A stretch of 62,580 nucleotides of DNA from Staphylococcus pettenkoferi. GTDB lineage: Bacteria; Bacillota; Bacilli; Staphylococcales; Staphylococcaceae. Position 1 is the first letter of the stretch. The number at the start of each line of letters is the position of its first letter. Location of the stretch: assembly GCF_002902685.1 (NCBI RefSeq), contig NZ_PPRN01000003.1, forward strand, positions 1 through 62,580, read 5' to 3'. A program made the translations under genes and the position numbers. Under the pieces are notes generated by a model. It was not told the origin of the DNA, did not search any database, and saw only the letters and a program-made list of their open reading frames with translations. Below, piece by piece: positions 36,041-45,549 of this stretch.

Positions 36041-36706
36041 ATGCCAGAGGAGACACATGTGCTCGTCATCTTTCCACATCCTGATGACGAAACCTTTTCA
36101 TCAGCTGGTACGCTCGCACGTTACATTGACCAAGGCGTACCTGTCACTTATGCCTGCTTAACCACAGGTCAGATGGCACGAAATTTGGGTAATCCGCCTT
36201 TTGCGACACGCGAGTCACTCTCTACGATACGTGAACGTGAACTTGAAGCAGCTGCAGAAGCCATAGGGATTACTGATTTGCGTAAAATGGGACTGCGTGA
36301 CAAGACAGTTGAATTTGAACCACACGACGAGATGGACGCGATGGTTCAATCACTCATCGATGAATGCCAACCATCTGTCATCATTTCATTCTACCCACAA
36401 TTTGCTGTGCATCCAGACCACGAAGCGACAGCAGAAGCCGTCGTTCGCACAGTAGGTCGCATGCCGGCAAACGAAAGACCACGCTTACAACTTGTTGCTT
36501 TTAGTAATGATGCACCTGAGAAGTTAGGTGACCCTGACATTCTCAATGAGATCAGTGATTATAAAGAGGTTAAACTTCGCGCATTCAAAGCCCACGCTTC
36601 TCAAATGGGGCCTTTCTTAGAAGACCTTGCTAGCCCTGAAGTTGGCGGAGAAGTTCAAGGCTTTCTCGAAGTCGAACCTTATTGGATTTATAACTTTGAA
36701 TCTTAA
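36041..36706 (+). CDS. bshB2: bacillithiol biosynthesis deacetylase BshB2
   Basis: A 221-residue LmbE/PIG-L family zinc deacetylase. The metal motif is FPHPDDETFSSAGTL near 11-25, with the distant histidine in AVHPDHEATAEAV near 124. It removes acetyl from N-acetylglucosaminyl-malate in bacillithiol synthesis, or acts on bacillithiol conjugates. GGAGG precedes the ATG. Second of three tandem genes yojF-bshB2-folE2 with gaps of 11 and 15 bases. Confidence 0.9.
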   Translation: MPEETHVLVIFPHPDDETFSSAGTLARYIDQGVPVTYACLTTGQMARNLGNPPFATRESLSTIRERELEAAAEAIGITDLRKMGLRDKTVEFEPHDEMDAMVQSLIDECQPSVIISFYPQFAVHPDHEATAEAVVRTVGRMPANERPRLQLVAFSNDAPEKLGDPDILNEISDYKEVKLRAFKAHASQMGPFLEDLASPEVGGEVQGFLEVEPYWIYNFES

Positions 36707-36721
36707 AGTGGAGGCTATAGC

Positions 36722-37600
36722 ATGAGTGAATTTGATTTATCTACGAGAGAGGGTCGCTGGAAACACTTTGGTTCTGTCGATCCTATTAAAGGTAATAAAC
36801 CAACGTCTAAAGAGAAGATGACTGACTTACAGAGCACAAATAAAGACTTTCTCTTCGAAATTGAAGAAGTAGGGATTAAAAATTTAATTTATCCAGTCAA
36901 TATTGATCGTTTTCAAACAGCAGGCAACTTTAGTTTCTCAACAAGTTTGAATCAAGATGAGAAAGGCATCAACATGAGCCGTATACTCGAAAGTGTTGAA
37001 AAACACTACAATCACGGTATTGAACTCGACTTTGATGCTTTATATCAAGTATTACGTAGCTTACAAGAAAGTATGAATCAATCATCAGCAGGTGTCGATG
37101 TCTCAGGCAAATGGTTCTACGATCGTTACAGCCCTCAAACTGACATCAAAGCTGTGGGACACGCTGATGTCACTTACGGACTTGCGATTAAAGATGACAA
37201 CGTGACACGTAAAGAACTCACGATTGAAGCTGCAGTAACCACACTTTGCCCTTGTTCTAAAGAAATCAGTGAATACTCCGCGCACAACCAACGCGGTATC
37301 GTCACTGTGAAAGCATATATTGATAAAGAAGCAGAATTAAGCGATGATTACAAATCTGTTATCCTAGACGCAATGGAAGCGAATGCAAGTTCTGTCTTGT
37401 ATCCTATCTTGAAACGTCCAGACGAGAAACGTGTGACAGAACGCGCTTATGAAAATCCTCGTTTCGTCGAAGATTTAATTCGCTTAATCGCGGCAGATTT
37501 AGTCGAACTCGATTGGCTCGAAGGCTTCGACATCGAGTGTCGTAACGAAGAATCTATCCATCAACACGATGCATTTGCGAAATTGAAACATCGCAAATAG
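36722..37600 (+). CDS. folE2: GTP cyclohydrolase FolE2 (type IB)
   Basis: A 292-residue enzyme of the COG1469 family that converts GTP to dihydroneopterin triphosphate for folate. [21 protein letters not shown] near 175-196 contains the conserved cysteine and the histidine pair (given here in part as [10 protein letters not shown]). FolE2 does not depend on zinc as FolE does and is often induced when zinc is short. GTGGAGG precedes the ATG. Last of the yojF-bshB2-folE2 unit; the palindrome at 37805 may terminate it. Confidence 0.93.
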   Translation: MSEFDLSTREGRWKHFGSVDPIKGNKPTSKEKMTDLQSTNKDFLFEIEEVGIKNLIYPVNIDRFQTAGNFSFSTSLNQDEKGINMSRILESVEKHYNHGIELDFDALYQVLRSLQESMNQSSAGVDVSGKWFYDRYSPQTDIKAVGHADVTYGLAIKDDNVTRKELTIEAAVTTLCPCSKEISEYSAHNQRGIVTVKAYIDKEAELSDDYKSVILDAMEANASSVLYPILKRPDEKRVTERAYENPRFVEDLIRLIAADLVELDWLEGFDIECRNEESIHQHDAFAKLKHRK

Positions 37601-37804
37601 ATTTTTTGAAGCAGTTTCGGCGTTAACAAAGGATTTCTAGAACGAAGATGACAAATTTTAACTATGAAATTCTGAGATTTAATTCAAAAATGTACGATAA
37701 CAATACGTTAAAGTGATTTTCATTCATAATTGTTGTTAATTTTAAAGTGAATATAGAGATGTACTATTGCTTTCTCAATAACTGTTTACGAAATCAGTTA
37801 TGTC

Positions 37805-37858
37805 GAGGGAAGTGGGACGGTGAAATCAAATCGATTTCTCTCTCACTCCCTCTTTTTT
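37805..37858 (+). terminator. dispersed palindrome copy e, acting as terminator
   Basis: GAGGGA-GTGGGA arm pairs with TCTCACTCCCTC around the core GAAATC-loop-GATTTC and six T follow. Same family as the copies at 681, 7827, 12546 and 23786. About 205 bases after the folE2 stop. Confidence 0.7.
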
Positions 37859-38577
37859 ATACTATGGACACTTCTTAAATTAATATTTATTAAATCTCTT
37901 TTTACTTTAAAGGTGTAGTTTGAATAGAAATCGCATTATCTTGTTAATTTTTAATTAGATCAGTAAAATTTTAACCGATATTTCTTCTTTATCCGCGATG
38001 ATAATAAATTTTATGTGACACAATGTGAAAATATCGCGTATCGGATTTATTTTATTCATAGTACAATAACAAATATACTGTCATTATAAATTTTAACTAG
38101 ACTAAATTATATATCACATCGACTGTGATATAACTCAGAAACTGAATGCTTGATAGTGCTATTTTTAGAAATATCCAGGACTACTTAAATACTTATTTCC
38201 TATTATCTCTCCGCTTCTAAATATACTTAGCCTTACTACAGAATATCCAACTGCTTGATAAAGAAATACTCCGCAGTCATATCTATCATTCTTATAAGTG
38301 CTTAACTATCCGACAACTCAATACTGAATTCAGCTTTCATTAAATTACAGACTTTTCACTCATATGCACAAAGTGATTTTGGGGATCATTTTAGCAGTTA
38401 ATTCTTTAGAAAATTCTTACTTATTAAAATAATTTTAGTCTCACAATGATTTTATGGTCAAAATGATTAATGACAATATATGAATAATTAATCGCTACTA
38501 CATACGCCTATCACACGCATAGGCTATACAAATTGGGGAATTGTTTAACATTTTAAATACTATTTGAGGTGAATGAA
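37859..38577. other. AT-rich control region upstream of the SarA-family gene
   Basis: No gene seen in 719 bases. A perfect inverted repeat, TATATCACA-TCGAC-TGTGATATA, lies at 38110-38132 and is a likely protein-binding site. The rest is very AT-rich, as upstream of other sar genes, and several weak minus-10-like boxes make promoter choice unsafe. Confidence 0.5.
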
Positions 38578-38916
38578 ATGGACATGATCGTTTACGAGGA
38601 AAAACGTAATACCATTAAAAAGGAAATCAAAAATATTTTAAAGTTGTCGCTCACTGAGGTCATCTTATTACAAAAAATTCATGAGCTCAACTCTGAAAAA
38701 TTAGATGTTATCGAGCTAAAAAAGCATTTGCATAACGGCAATGCACCAATTTCAGCACAACTCAATGACTTGATTAAAAAGGGATATTTCAAAAAACAAA
38801 GAGATACGAAAGATGAACGCCGCATCTTCTTGTACGATATCAATTTAACTAAAGTAGCAGAGGCACTTGCAGAATATCACAACATCGTTTCACTTATCGT
38901 AGATACAGAAATCTAA
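38578..38916 (+). CDS. SarA-family transcriptional regulator
   Basis: A 112-residue single-domain winged-helix protein. The LSLTEVILLQKIHEL helix, the recognition-helix region ISAQLNDLIKKGYF and the wing KKQRDTKDERRIFLYDI with the DER signature place it in the SarA family. It does not closely match the S. aureus paralogues SarR, SarS, SarT, SarX or Rot as I remember them, so no name is given. ATG 38578 follows TGAGGTG by seven bases; the GTG nine bases upstream lies in that site. Long AT-rich upstream region; terminator after the gene. Confidence 0.85.
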   Translation: MDMIVYEEKRNTIKKEIKNILKLSLTEVILLQKIHELNSEKLDVIELKKHLHNGNAPISAQLNDLIKKGYFKKQRDTKDERRIFLYDINLTKVAEALAEYHNIVSLIVDTEI

Positions 38917-38995
38917 AACTAACGATGAATGAGCCTCCAACCTAAGGTGACGAGCGTCATCACTTAAATTCAACACTAATCATAAACACTACATG

Positions 38996-39042
38996 AATAG
39001 AAACCGATCCACCCTCGCATTCCCTGTGGATCGGTTTCTATT
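38996..39042. terminator. bidirectional terminator
   Basis: A perfect 17-base stem (38996-39012 with 39026-39042) with a 13-base loop lies between the sar-like gene and azo1, which converge. Confidence 0.82.
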
Positions 39043-39100
39043 ATTAAATATTTACTTGAACTGAGTTAGAAACTACAAACTCCTACTTACACATCTCACT

Positions 39101-39667
39101 TTATTTCAAGTGTTCATAAGGACTATTCTTCGCAAAGGACACGATTTGATCGACAAATAAACGCGCACGAAGTTGGAATTCTTCATTCGCAAGATAATAC
39201 GTACCATCATCAAGCTTGTTATAATCAGAATCATGTGTCGCAATTTGTGTTGGCACTGCAATACCTAATAATGTTCGCACAATCAATCTTAAATGAGAAA
39301 GTGGTTCTGCACTCACTATACCTCCACTATTACCTACAAGGCCTACAGGTTTCATCTTGAAGTCATCCATCGTTAAGTGGTCTAACGCGTTTTTCAATAT
39401 ACCAGAGTAAGAACCATGATAGTTTGGACTTCCAAGTACAAAGAAGTCCGCTTCACGTGCTTTCGTCTGTAAATCTTTCATGTTTGCTTTATATGTTTCT
39501 GATGGTTCTGAAGCCCCAGAAACATCAAGTTGATGGATTGGACGATCTGCTAAATCAAAGATTTCCACATCAAATTCATGATCTTCAAATTGTCCTTTTA
39601 AGTATTTAGCTAAAGCAGCGGTATGTGAACCGACTTTTGCACTTCCTACGATAATTAATCCTTTCAT
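39101..39667 (-). CDS. azo1: FMN-dependent NADPH azoreductase
   Basis: A 188-residue flavodoxin-fold reductase close to S. aureus Azo1. The FMN loop is [17 protein letters not shown] near 7-23, [20 protein letters not shown] near 78-97 contacts the flavin, and [16 protein letters not shown] near 112 is the family signature. It reduces azo compounds and quinones with NADPH in the cytosol. TGAGGTGATTATAG precedes the ATG. It lies 16 bases after the Cof phosphatase stop on the same strand and is probably cotranscribed. Confidence 0.92.
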   Translation of the reverse strand: MKGLIIVGSAKVGSHTAALAKYLKGQFEDHEFDVEIFDLADRPIHQLDVSGASEPSETYKANMKDLQTKAREADFFVLGSPNYHGSYSGILKNALDHLTMDDFKMKPVGLVGNSGGIVSAEPLSHLRLIVRTLLGIAVPTQIATHDSDYNKLDDGTYYLANEEFQLRARLFVDQIVSFAKNSPYEHLK

Positions 39668-39683
39668 CTATAATCACCTCATA

Positions 39684-40556
39684 TTACTCGTAATTGTGTT
39701 CATCTAAATATTTGATAATCGCGTTACCTACGCCATCTTGTTCGTTCGATTCTGTGATATAGTTCGCCACAGCTTTCACTTCATCTGTCGCATTCTCCAT
39801 CGCCACAGGATAACCTACGCGTGATAGCATTGAAACGTCATTCAAGTTATCACCGATTGCCATGACTTCATCCATATCCACGCCCAGTTTCTCAGCAATG
39901 CTTTCTAGTGCAATTCCTTTCTGAGCGTCACTATGCGTAATCTCAATATTACCTCGAGATGAGGACGAAATAGCCAAATGATTCGATTCAGATAAACGCT
40001 TACTTACACGATCAATCTTTTCTAAATCACTATCAAACGCGAGTACCTTCATGATCAATTCGCCTGGCACAGACTCAATCTTACTGTAATCTTCTACGAC
40101 TTTCAGCGAACCGTTGTCAATACGATCTTGAATCGCATGCTTAATCTTCTCAACATCGGCTTGTTGACCCGCGCGTTCAGCAATATCTACGTAAATCTCT
40201 AAATCTCGATCAGGATTCTCCGTATAAATCCCTCTATTTGTGTAAATTTGATAATACACATCTTCATTATCGAGTTCAGTTGTAATACGTTGCACTAACT
40301 CATGATTGAGATTAGAAGTGCTGATGATGTTAAAGGATTCATCGCGTACTTCTGCCCCGTTCAAACAAATGTAAGGGACCTTTAAACCGCTATGCTCTAC
40401 AGGTGTGCTCGCTTCATAGAAAGCACGACCAGTCGCAATAATGACAGTGATGCCCAAAGACTGTGCATAGCGAATTGCTTCGGCATTCTTCTCCGATATT
40501 TCATGTGATGCATTTAACAAAGTACCATCCATATCTGATGCTATAAGCTTAATCAT
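39684..40556 (-). CDS. Cof-type HAD phosphatase
   Basis: A 290-residue HAD subclass IIB sugar-phosphatase-like protein. Motif I is ASDMDGTLLN at 7-16, motif II is VIIATGRAF near 39, the lysine and motif IV are in DAQKGIALESIAEKLGV and MAIGDNLNDVSML near 240. The alpha/beta cap lies between about 85 and 190. Substrate unknown; relatives act on sugar phosphates or flavin nucleotides. AGAGGAACG is upstream of the ATG. Precedes azo1 in a likely two-gene unit. Confidence 0.9.
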   Translation of the reverse strand: MIKLIASDMDGTLLNASHEISEKNAEAIRYAQSLGITVIIATGRAFYEASTPVEHSGLKVPYICLNGAEVRDESFNIISTSNLNHELVQRITTELDNEDVYYQIYTNRGIYTENPDRDLEIYVDIAERAGQQADVEKIKHAIQDRIDNGSLKVVEDYSKIESVPGELIMKVLAFDSDLEKIDRVSKRLSESNHLAISSSSRGNIEITHSDAQKGIALESIAEKLGVDMDEVMAIGDNLNDVSMLSRVGYPVAMENATDEVKAVANYITESNEQDGVGNAIIKYLDEHNYE

Positions 40557-40664
40557 TCTATCTCTTCGTTCCTCTCTCTTTCAGATTACGCCGTTTATAT
40601 GATCAAGATGTTAAATAGTTGTCACATTTAAGCAGCATATTCTCATTCTACCATTTAAACGTCG

Positions 40665-41168
<504 letters not shown>

Positions 41169-41223
41169 TCACCTCTGATGTGATAAAATAACTACTGTCT
41201 ATTTTAGCATTGGAGCGATAAAG

Positions 41224-41835
41224 ATGAAAAAGACTTTTATAGCTATCGAAGGACCCATTGGTGTAGGGAAATCCTCTTTAGCACACAAACTGAGCCAAAC
41301 TCTTGGTTATCAAGAAGAACAAGAAATCGTTGACGACAATCCTTTCCTCTCAGATTTCTACGATGATATCTCTAAGTGGAGCTTTCAAACTGAAATGTTC
41401 TTTCTTTGTAATCGCTACAAACAATTTCAAGACCTCGCCAAGAGCGAGCACAACGTTGTGAGCGATTATCACATTTATAAAAATAAAATCTTTGCGCATA
41501 ATACGTTAACGGCAACCGAATTTGATAAATTCTCCAGAATCTACGATATACTCACAGAAGATTTAATCATGCCAGATACTGTTATCTTTCTAGATGCAGA
41601 TCTTTCAGTACTCAAAGCGCGTATTAGACATCGTAATCGTAGTTTCGAAACCCAAATAGAAGATGATTATCTCACTCAGTTGAAAAGTGATTATCGCAGA
41701 TTCTATACTTCTTTAGAGCAAAATGGCGTCAATGTCATTTATATAGATACAACACATCTCGATTTCGTGAATAATGAAGAAGATTATTCTCACATTTTAA
41801 ACTTACTTGAACCGATGATTGGAGGCACACATTGA
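41224..41835 (+). CDS. dgk: deoxyguanosine kinase
   Basis: A 203-residue deoxynucleoside kinase of the Dgk type. The P-loop is EGPIGVGKSSLA at 9-20, DNPFLSDFYDDISKWSFQTEMFF near 38-60 is the substrate region (DNPFLSDFYDD and WSFQTEMFF), and VSDYHIYKNKIFA near 81 replaces the ERS motif of mitochondrial-type kinases, as in B. subtilis Dgk. It phosphorylates deoxyguanosine for purine salvage. Its stop overlaps the ATG of dck by one base, so both are translated together. Confidence 0.9.
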   Translation: MKKTFIAIEGPIGVGKSSLAHKLSQTLGYQEEQEIVDDNPFLSDFYDDISKWSFQTEMFFLCNRYKQFQDLAKSEHNVVSDYHIYKNKIFAHNTLTATEFDKFSRIYDILTEDLIMPDTVIFLDADLSVLKARIRHRNRSFETQIEDDYLTQLKSDYRRFYTSLEQNGVNVIYIDTTHLDFVNNEEDYSHILNLLEPMIGGTH

Positions 41836-42497
41836 TGAATGACTACGGTATTCCTCAAGATGCAGTTATTACGATAGCGGGAACGGTGGGTGTAGGGAAG
41901 TCCACACTTACACAAGGCCTAGCTGACCGTTTGAATTTCCGCACTTCTTTCGAGAATGTCGAGCACAATCCCTATCTCGATGATTTCTACAAGGACTTCG
42001 AACGTTGGAGCTTTCACCTGCAAATTTATTTCCTAGCAGAACGTTTCAAAGAGCAGAAACGCATGTTTGAATATGGCGGTGGCTTCGTTCAAGACCGCTC
42101 AATTTACGAGGACGTCGACATCTTCGCGAAGATGCATGAGGAGCAAGGTACGATGAGCCAAGCGGACTACAACACTTATTCCGAACTCTTTGATGCGATG
42201 GTGATGACGCCGTACTTCCCACAACCTGATGTCCTCATCTTCCTCGAGTGTGATTACGATGAGGTGATTGAACGCATTCGTCGTCGCGGTCGCGATATGG
42301 AAATCAACACAGACCCTGAGTATTGGAAGAAACTTTACGACCGTTACGAAGCATGGATTGATAACTTCAAGGCATGCCCAGTTGTTCGCGTGAATATTAA
42401 TGAGTATGATTTATTTGAAGATCCCGCTTCATTAGACCCTGTCATTAAGAAGATTAAACACGTGATTGATACCCATCGCCAAGTTGATCCTCGTTAA
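41835..42497 (+). CDS. dck: deoxyadenosine/deoxycytidine kinase
   Basis: A 220-residue deoxynucleoside kinase. The P-loop is IAGTVGVGKSTLTQ near 16-29, HNPYLDDFYKDFERWSFHLQ near 47-66 and the DRS motif GGFVQDRSIYEDVDIF near 86. It phosphorylates deoxyadenosine and deoxycytidine. ATG 41835 is chosen because GGAGG ends nine bases before it; a TTG immediately before is part of the dgk end. The tandem dgk-dck arrangement also occurs in B. subtilis and S. aureus. Confidence 0.91.
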   Translation: MNDYGIPQDAVITIAGTVGVGKSTLTQGLADRLNFRTSFENVEHNPYLDDFYKDFERWSFHLQIYFLAERFKEQKRMFEYGGGFVQDRSIYEDVDIFAKMHEEQGTMSQADYNTYSELFDAMVMTPYFPQPDVLIFLECDYDEVIERIRRRGRDMEINTDPEYWKKLYDRYEAWIDNFKACPVVRVNINEYDLFEDPASLDPVIKKIKHVIDTHRQVDPR

Positions 42498-42539
42498 TCT
42501 ATGACTTTTAGGTTAGGTAAAAGGAAAGTTCAACATCAA

Positions 42540-42582
42540 CAAGCCCATTTCTATCACCTTTGAATAGAAATGGGCTTGTTTG
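42540..42582 (+). terminator. dgk-dck terminator
   Basis: A perfect 15-base stem, CAAGCCCATTTCTAT with its partner at 42564-42578, and TTTGTATT after it. Confidence 0.85.
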
Positions 42583-42643
42583 TATTAATGCGGTAATAAA
42601 TTGATTAAAAAATACTACCATAATTTATTATTTTCCTACACAC

Positions 42644-42883
42644 TTAACGTCTACTTTTCGCATAATGTGCTGTTACTGCAGCTAAAATTAACGTTAAAAT
42701 AATATAAATGATAATCGACACAAAGATAATCAACTTATGTGGATTATCCAATGAAAATGGTAGAGGTGAATAACTTACCGTTATCGCTCGTTTCGTAATA
42801 AATAAAGCTGCGATCATCTTCAGTGTAGACCAAGCTGAACTCAATGTAATTAAACCTAATATTAATAGAGTAATTCTCTTCAT
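42644..42883 (-). CDS. small two-pass membrane protein
   Basis: A 79-residue protein with hydrophobic segments near 5-28 and 50-70 and a basic end (HYAKSRR). AGAAGGTAAC lies six bases before the ATG, which supports a real gene. No family recognised. It lies between the dck terminator and the AraC regulator gene, on the regulator strand, about 135 bases after the regulator's neighbourhood begins. Confidence 0.6.
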   Translation of the reverse strand: MKRITLLILGLITLSSAWSTLKMIAALFITKRAITVSYSPLPFSLDNPHKLIIFVSIIIYIILTLILAAVTAHYAKSRR

Positions 42884-43054
42884 GTAAGTTACCTTCTTTC
42901 TGGTGTTTGATGTCTAGTATAGTACTACACTTTACATCATACTATAAGTCTCACCGAAAAAGTGAATATTTTTCGATATTCATCTCTTTTCCATTCTCAT
43001 AACAACGTGCTTTCAATACGCTCACTCACCTGCTCATTATCCCTATCAAACAAA

Positions 43055-45088
43055 CTACAAATAAATAGTGACTAAGGTCACTGCATTGGCCTTCGCTTTA
43101 ACCAAATAAGGTTCATGTTGAAAGTCATGATAGTCCACCGTCAGTTTCGGTCTATTGTATTTGTTCAATTTATACTTCAAATGCGTCGGAAGTTGCTGAC
43201 CTGACGAGATATTATCCGAAATAATGGAGTTTAAGCAGCCTTTTTCTACATCCGTAATCGTCTCCGTAGACACGATATAGCCCTGCTGTTGAGCTGCGTC
43301 ACTCATATGCAAAGCGTATAACGTTTCATCATAACTAGAAGTAGACGTAGATACCGGAGAAGGATTATACAACAGAATGTTATAAGCATAGTTCTTCTTC
43401 GTTAGGATATAATGATCTCCATAGTAACTCGCTGTTTCTCTGAAGTTAGCGAGCATATAACTCATAAATGTATACACCGTCTTCGTCTCGTAATCGTTAA
43501 ATATGGCCAGATCGCTTTGATTCTCTTGTCGATAAGAGAAATAGACACTCACCCCTGCAAGATGCTGTCTTAATGCGACGACCTTTTTTATATAATTTGC
43601 AATCGCATTCACTTTCTCGTGCTTAATCGCTTCTTGATTCAGAAAGATAATACTTTTAGGAAGCTCAATCGAACTGAGGAATTGTTTGAGGTGGTTTAAA
43701 AATGCTAAAGATTCCGTTTCAGTAATGATTTGTTTCTTATTTAGGCGTTTTAAATCCAACGTGTAGTAATCTGTCTTCAAGCAAGAAAGTTGTTTTAATT
43801 GTTGTTGATGGCCAAAAAGATAGACATCCGTTAAATCAATGGCAGTCAATATTTGAATACCGAATATTTCTGAATTAAATTGCTCGATGGAATCTAAATA
43901 TTTCAACTTCCAATCTAGCAACAGCAACACTTTGAGTGACTTCAAACTATCTCCTGAAGTCGTCTCAAGCTCTAGAATTCTAAAGTCTCTAATCGTCTCC
44001 TCCACGATACGGTACTCCTCTACGCTCTCAATATGCAGAGCGAAAGGTACTTTACTCTTCAACAAACGCTTAATCCCTTGTATCATACGTTGCGCGTTAG
44101 GCGCTGTTTGACTAATGTAGACGAAAGCAGATAATCGATGCGCAGTATAATTCTTATACGTATAAATCTGTTCATCCAATATGCCATCCAAGTCGTCAAA
44201 GCCACCAATATTAATCAAGTTAAAGTAAGATAAATGGTCGTCATCGATACAATCATCATCTATCACAATACTTTGTTGATGTGTCTGCTTCGCTCTTCGA
44301 AACTTCAGATTGTTAATGATTCGCAAATCTTCAATCGCATGCGGAATCTTAAACTGATGCGCTGTCGATTCTTTCATAGTGTACTTTTTAGGTGTCGTAT
44401 GCATATAGGTCTTAAAATGCGTAATGTATTTCGTCGCGCTCGAATAACCCCAGCGATTCGCTATTTGTTCGACGCTATAGTGTTCAACGACAAGATCTTC
44501 TATCGTCTTAGCTACACGTAATGAACTGACATACTCATTAAATTTGATATCTAAATGTCTTTTAAACAAATTGGAGACATAAGACGGTGAAACGTAAAGT
44601 TGTTGCCCCAATTCATCTAACGTAATCTTATGATGCAAATTCTCTTTCACATAATTCAATATACGGGTAATTAAATCATTCGAATGTTGATATGTAGGTG
44701 TTTCAATTAATGTCAGTCGTTTCATAATCTGACCTACCAACGCATCTATGTCTAACGCTTTCGCTTGATCACGTAAATGATTGAATAAAGTATTTAAATC
44801 TGTAATTAATCCCTCTTGGTGCTGGGATTCAATAGTGTAATGAGCATTAAAGACCGATTGTTCTCTTATACTCCAATAGTGACTCGGTATATAGAATATA
44901 ATAATTCCACTACTGTTCACTTTAAATAACTCTCCCTCGTTGACGACATGGATAGCTAAATTATTCAGCGTTTCTCCCTCAACCTGAATATTTAAACTCC
45001 CTTTGATAGCTGTGATAATCATCATACCATCGTAGCATCGCTGAGGTTGTTGCATTGCTTCCGGTAAGTAGTAAATTGACGGAAACAC
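43055..45088 (-). CDS. large AraC-family regulator (Rsp-like architecture)
   Basis: A 677-residue protein. Residues 1 to about 120 form a cupin-like N-terminal domain, about 145-240 the two helix-turn-helix motifs (ITLDELGQQLYVSPSYVSNLFKRH and YSVEQIANRWGYSSATKYITHFK, given as ITLDELGQQLYVS and RWGYSSATKYITHFK), and the remaining 430 residues an alpha/beta region of unknown function. S. aureus Rsp, a regulator of surface proteins and agr, has the same size and layout. The start is GTG with GGAGGGG five bases before it. It diverges from the LPXTG-protein gene with 461 bases between, and probably controls it; that is inference. Confidence 0.85.
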   Translation of the reverse strand: MFPSIYYLPEAMQQPQRCYDGMMIITAIKGSLNIQVEGETLNNLAIHVVNEGELFKVNSSGIIIFYIPSHYWSIREQSVFNAHYTIESQHQEGLITDLNTLFNHLRDQAKALDIDALVGQIMKRLTLIETPTYQHSNDLITRILNYVKENLHHKITLDELGQQLYVSPSYVSNLFKRHLDIKFNEYVSSLRVAKTIEDLVVEHYSVEQIANRWGYSSATKYITHFKTYMHTTPKKYTMKESTAHQFKIPHAIEDLRIINNLKFRRAKQTHQQSIVIDDDCIDDDHLSYFNLINIGGFDDLDGILDEQIYTYKNYTAHRLSAFVYISQTAPNAQRMIQGIKRLLKSKVPFALHIESVEEYRIVEETIRDFRILELETTSGDSLKSLKVLLLLDWKLKYLDSIEQFNSEIFGIQILTAIDLTDVYLFGHQQQLKQLSCLKTDYYTLDLKRLNKKQIITETESLAFLNHLKQFLSSIELPKSIIFLNQEAIKHEKVNAIANYIKKVVALRQHLAGVSVYFSYRQENQSDLAIFNDYETKTVYTFMSYMLANFRETASYYGDHYILTKKNYAYNILLYNPSPVSTSTSSYDETLYALHMSDAAQQQGYIVSTETITDVEKGCLNSIISDNISSGQQLPTHLKYKLNKYNRPKLTVDYHDFQHEPYLVKAKANAVTLVTIYL

Positions 45089-45549
45089 GTCATCCCCTCC
45101 ACATATTCCCTTAATACAACGACTCCCTTAAAAGTGTTGTGTTCCACTGTTTCAATTATTTTCATCTTAGTGTAGATACCTTATAATTTTGTAACTAACC
45201 TTACAAAATTTTATCTTGTTTTTACTATTTGTACAGATATAAAGTGTTATTTACCAAATAAATATTTTTCTATTAAAACGACATATATATAATAGAAAGT
45301 CAACTTTTTGAGCACTTTTTCACTGTATTGGAAATATATGGAGATATTGTAAATAATCAGTGATTTTTCATATAGTTGACTTGCATTTTAAACGCTACTA
45401 GAAAATATGCGTAAATAATTAAGTATATAAAGCATATAAATATAATTATATCTAGTGCTATGATGGGAATTACAAATAGATAATAGTTTAAGGTTTATTT
45501 ACTATTTGGGATTGTTAATTAAATACTTCTTATTTATAAAGGGGATGAA
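45089..45549. other. divergent AT-rich promoter region between araC-type and LPXTG genes
   Basis: No gene. TTGACT (45376-45381) with TAGAAA (45399-45404) at 17-base spacing is one promoter candidate for the surface protein gene. The region is extremely AT-rich, typical of SarA- and Rsp-controlled surface protein promoters. Confidence 0.45.
45376..45404 (+). promoter_or_regulatory. candidate promoter of the LPXTG-protein gene
   Basis: TTGACT, 17-base spacer, TAGAAA. It would leave a leader of about 140 bases. Confidence 0.35.
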
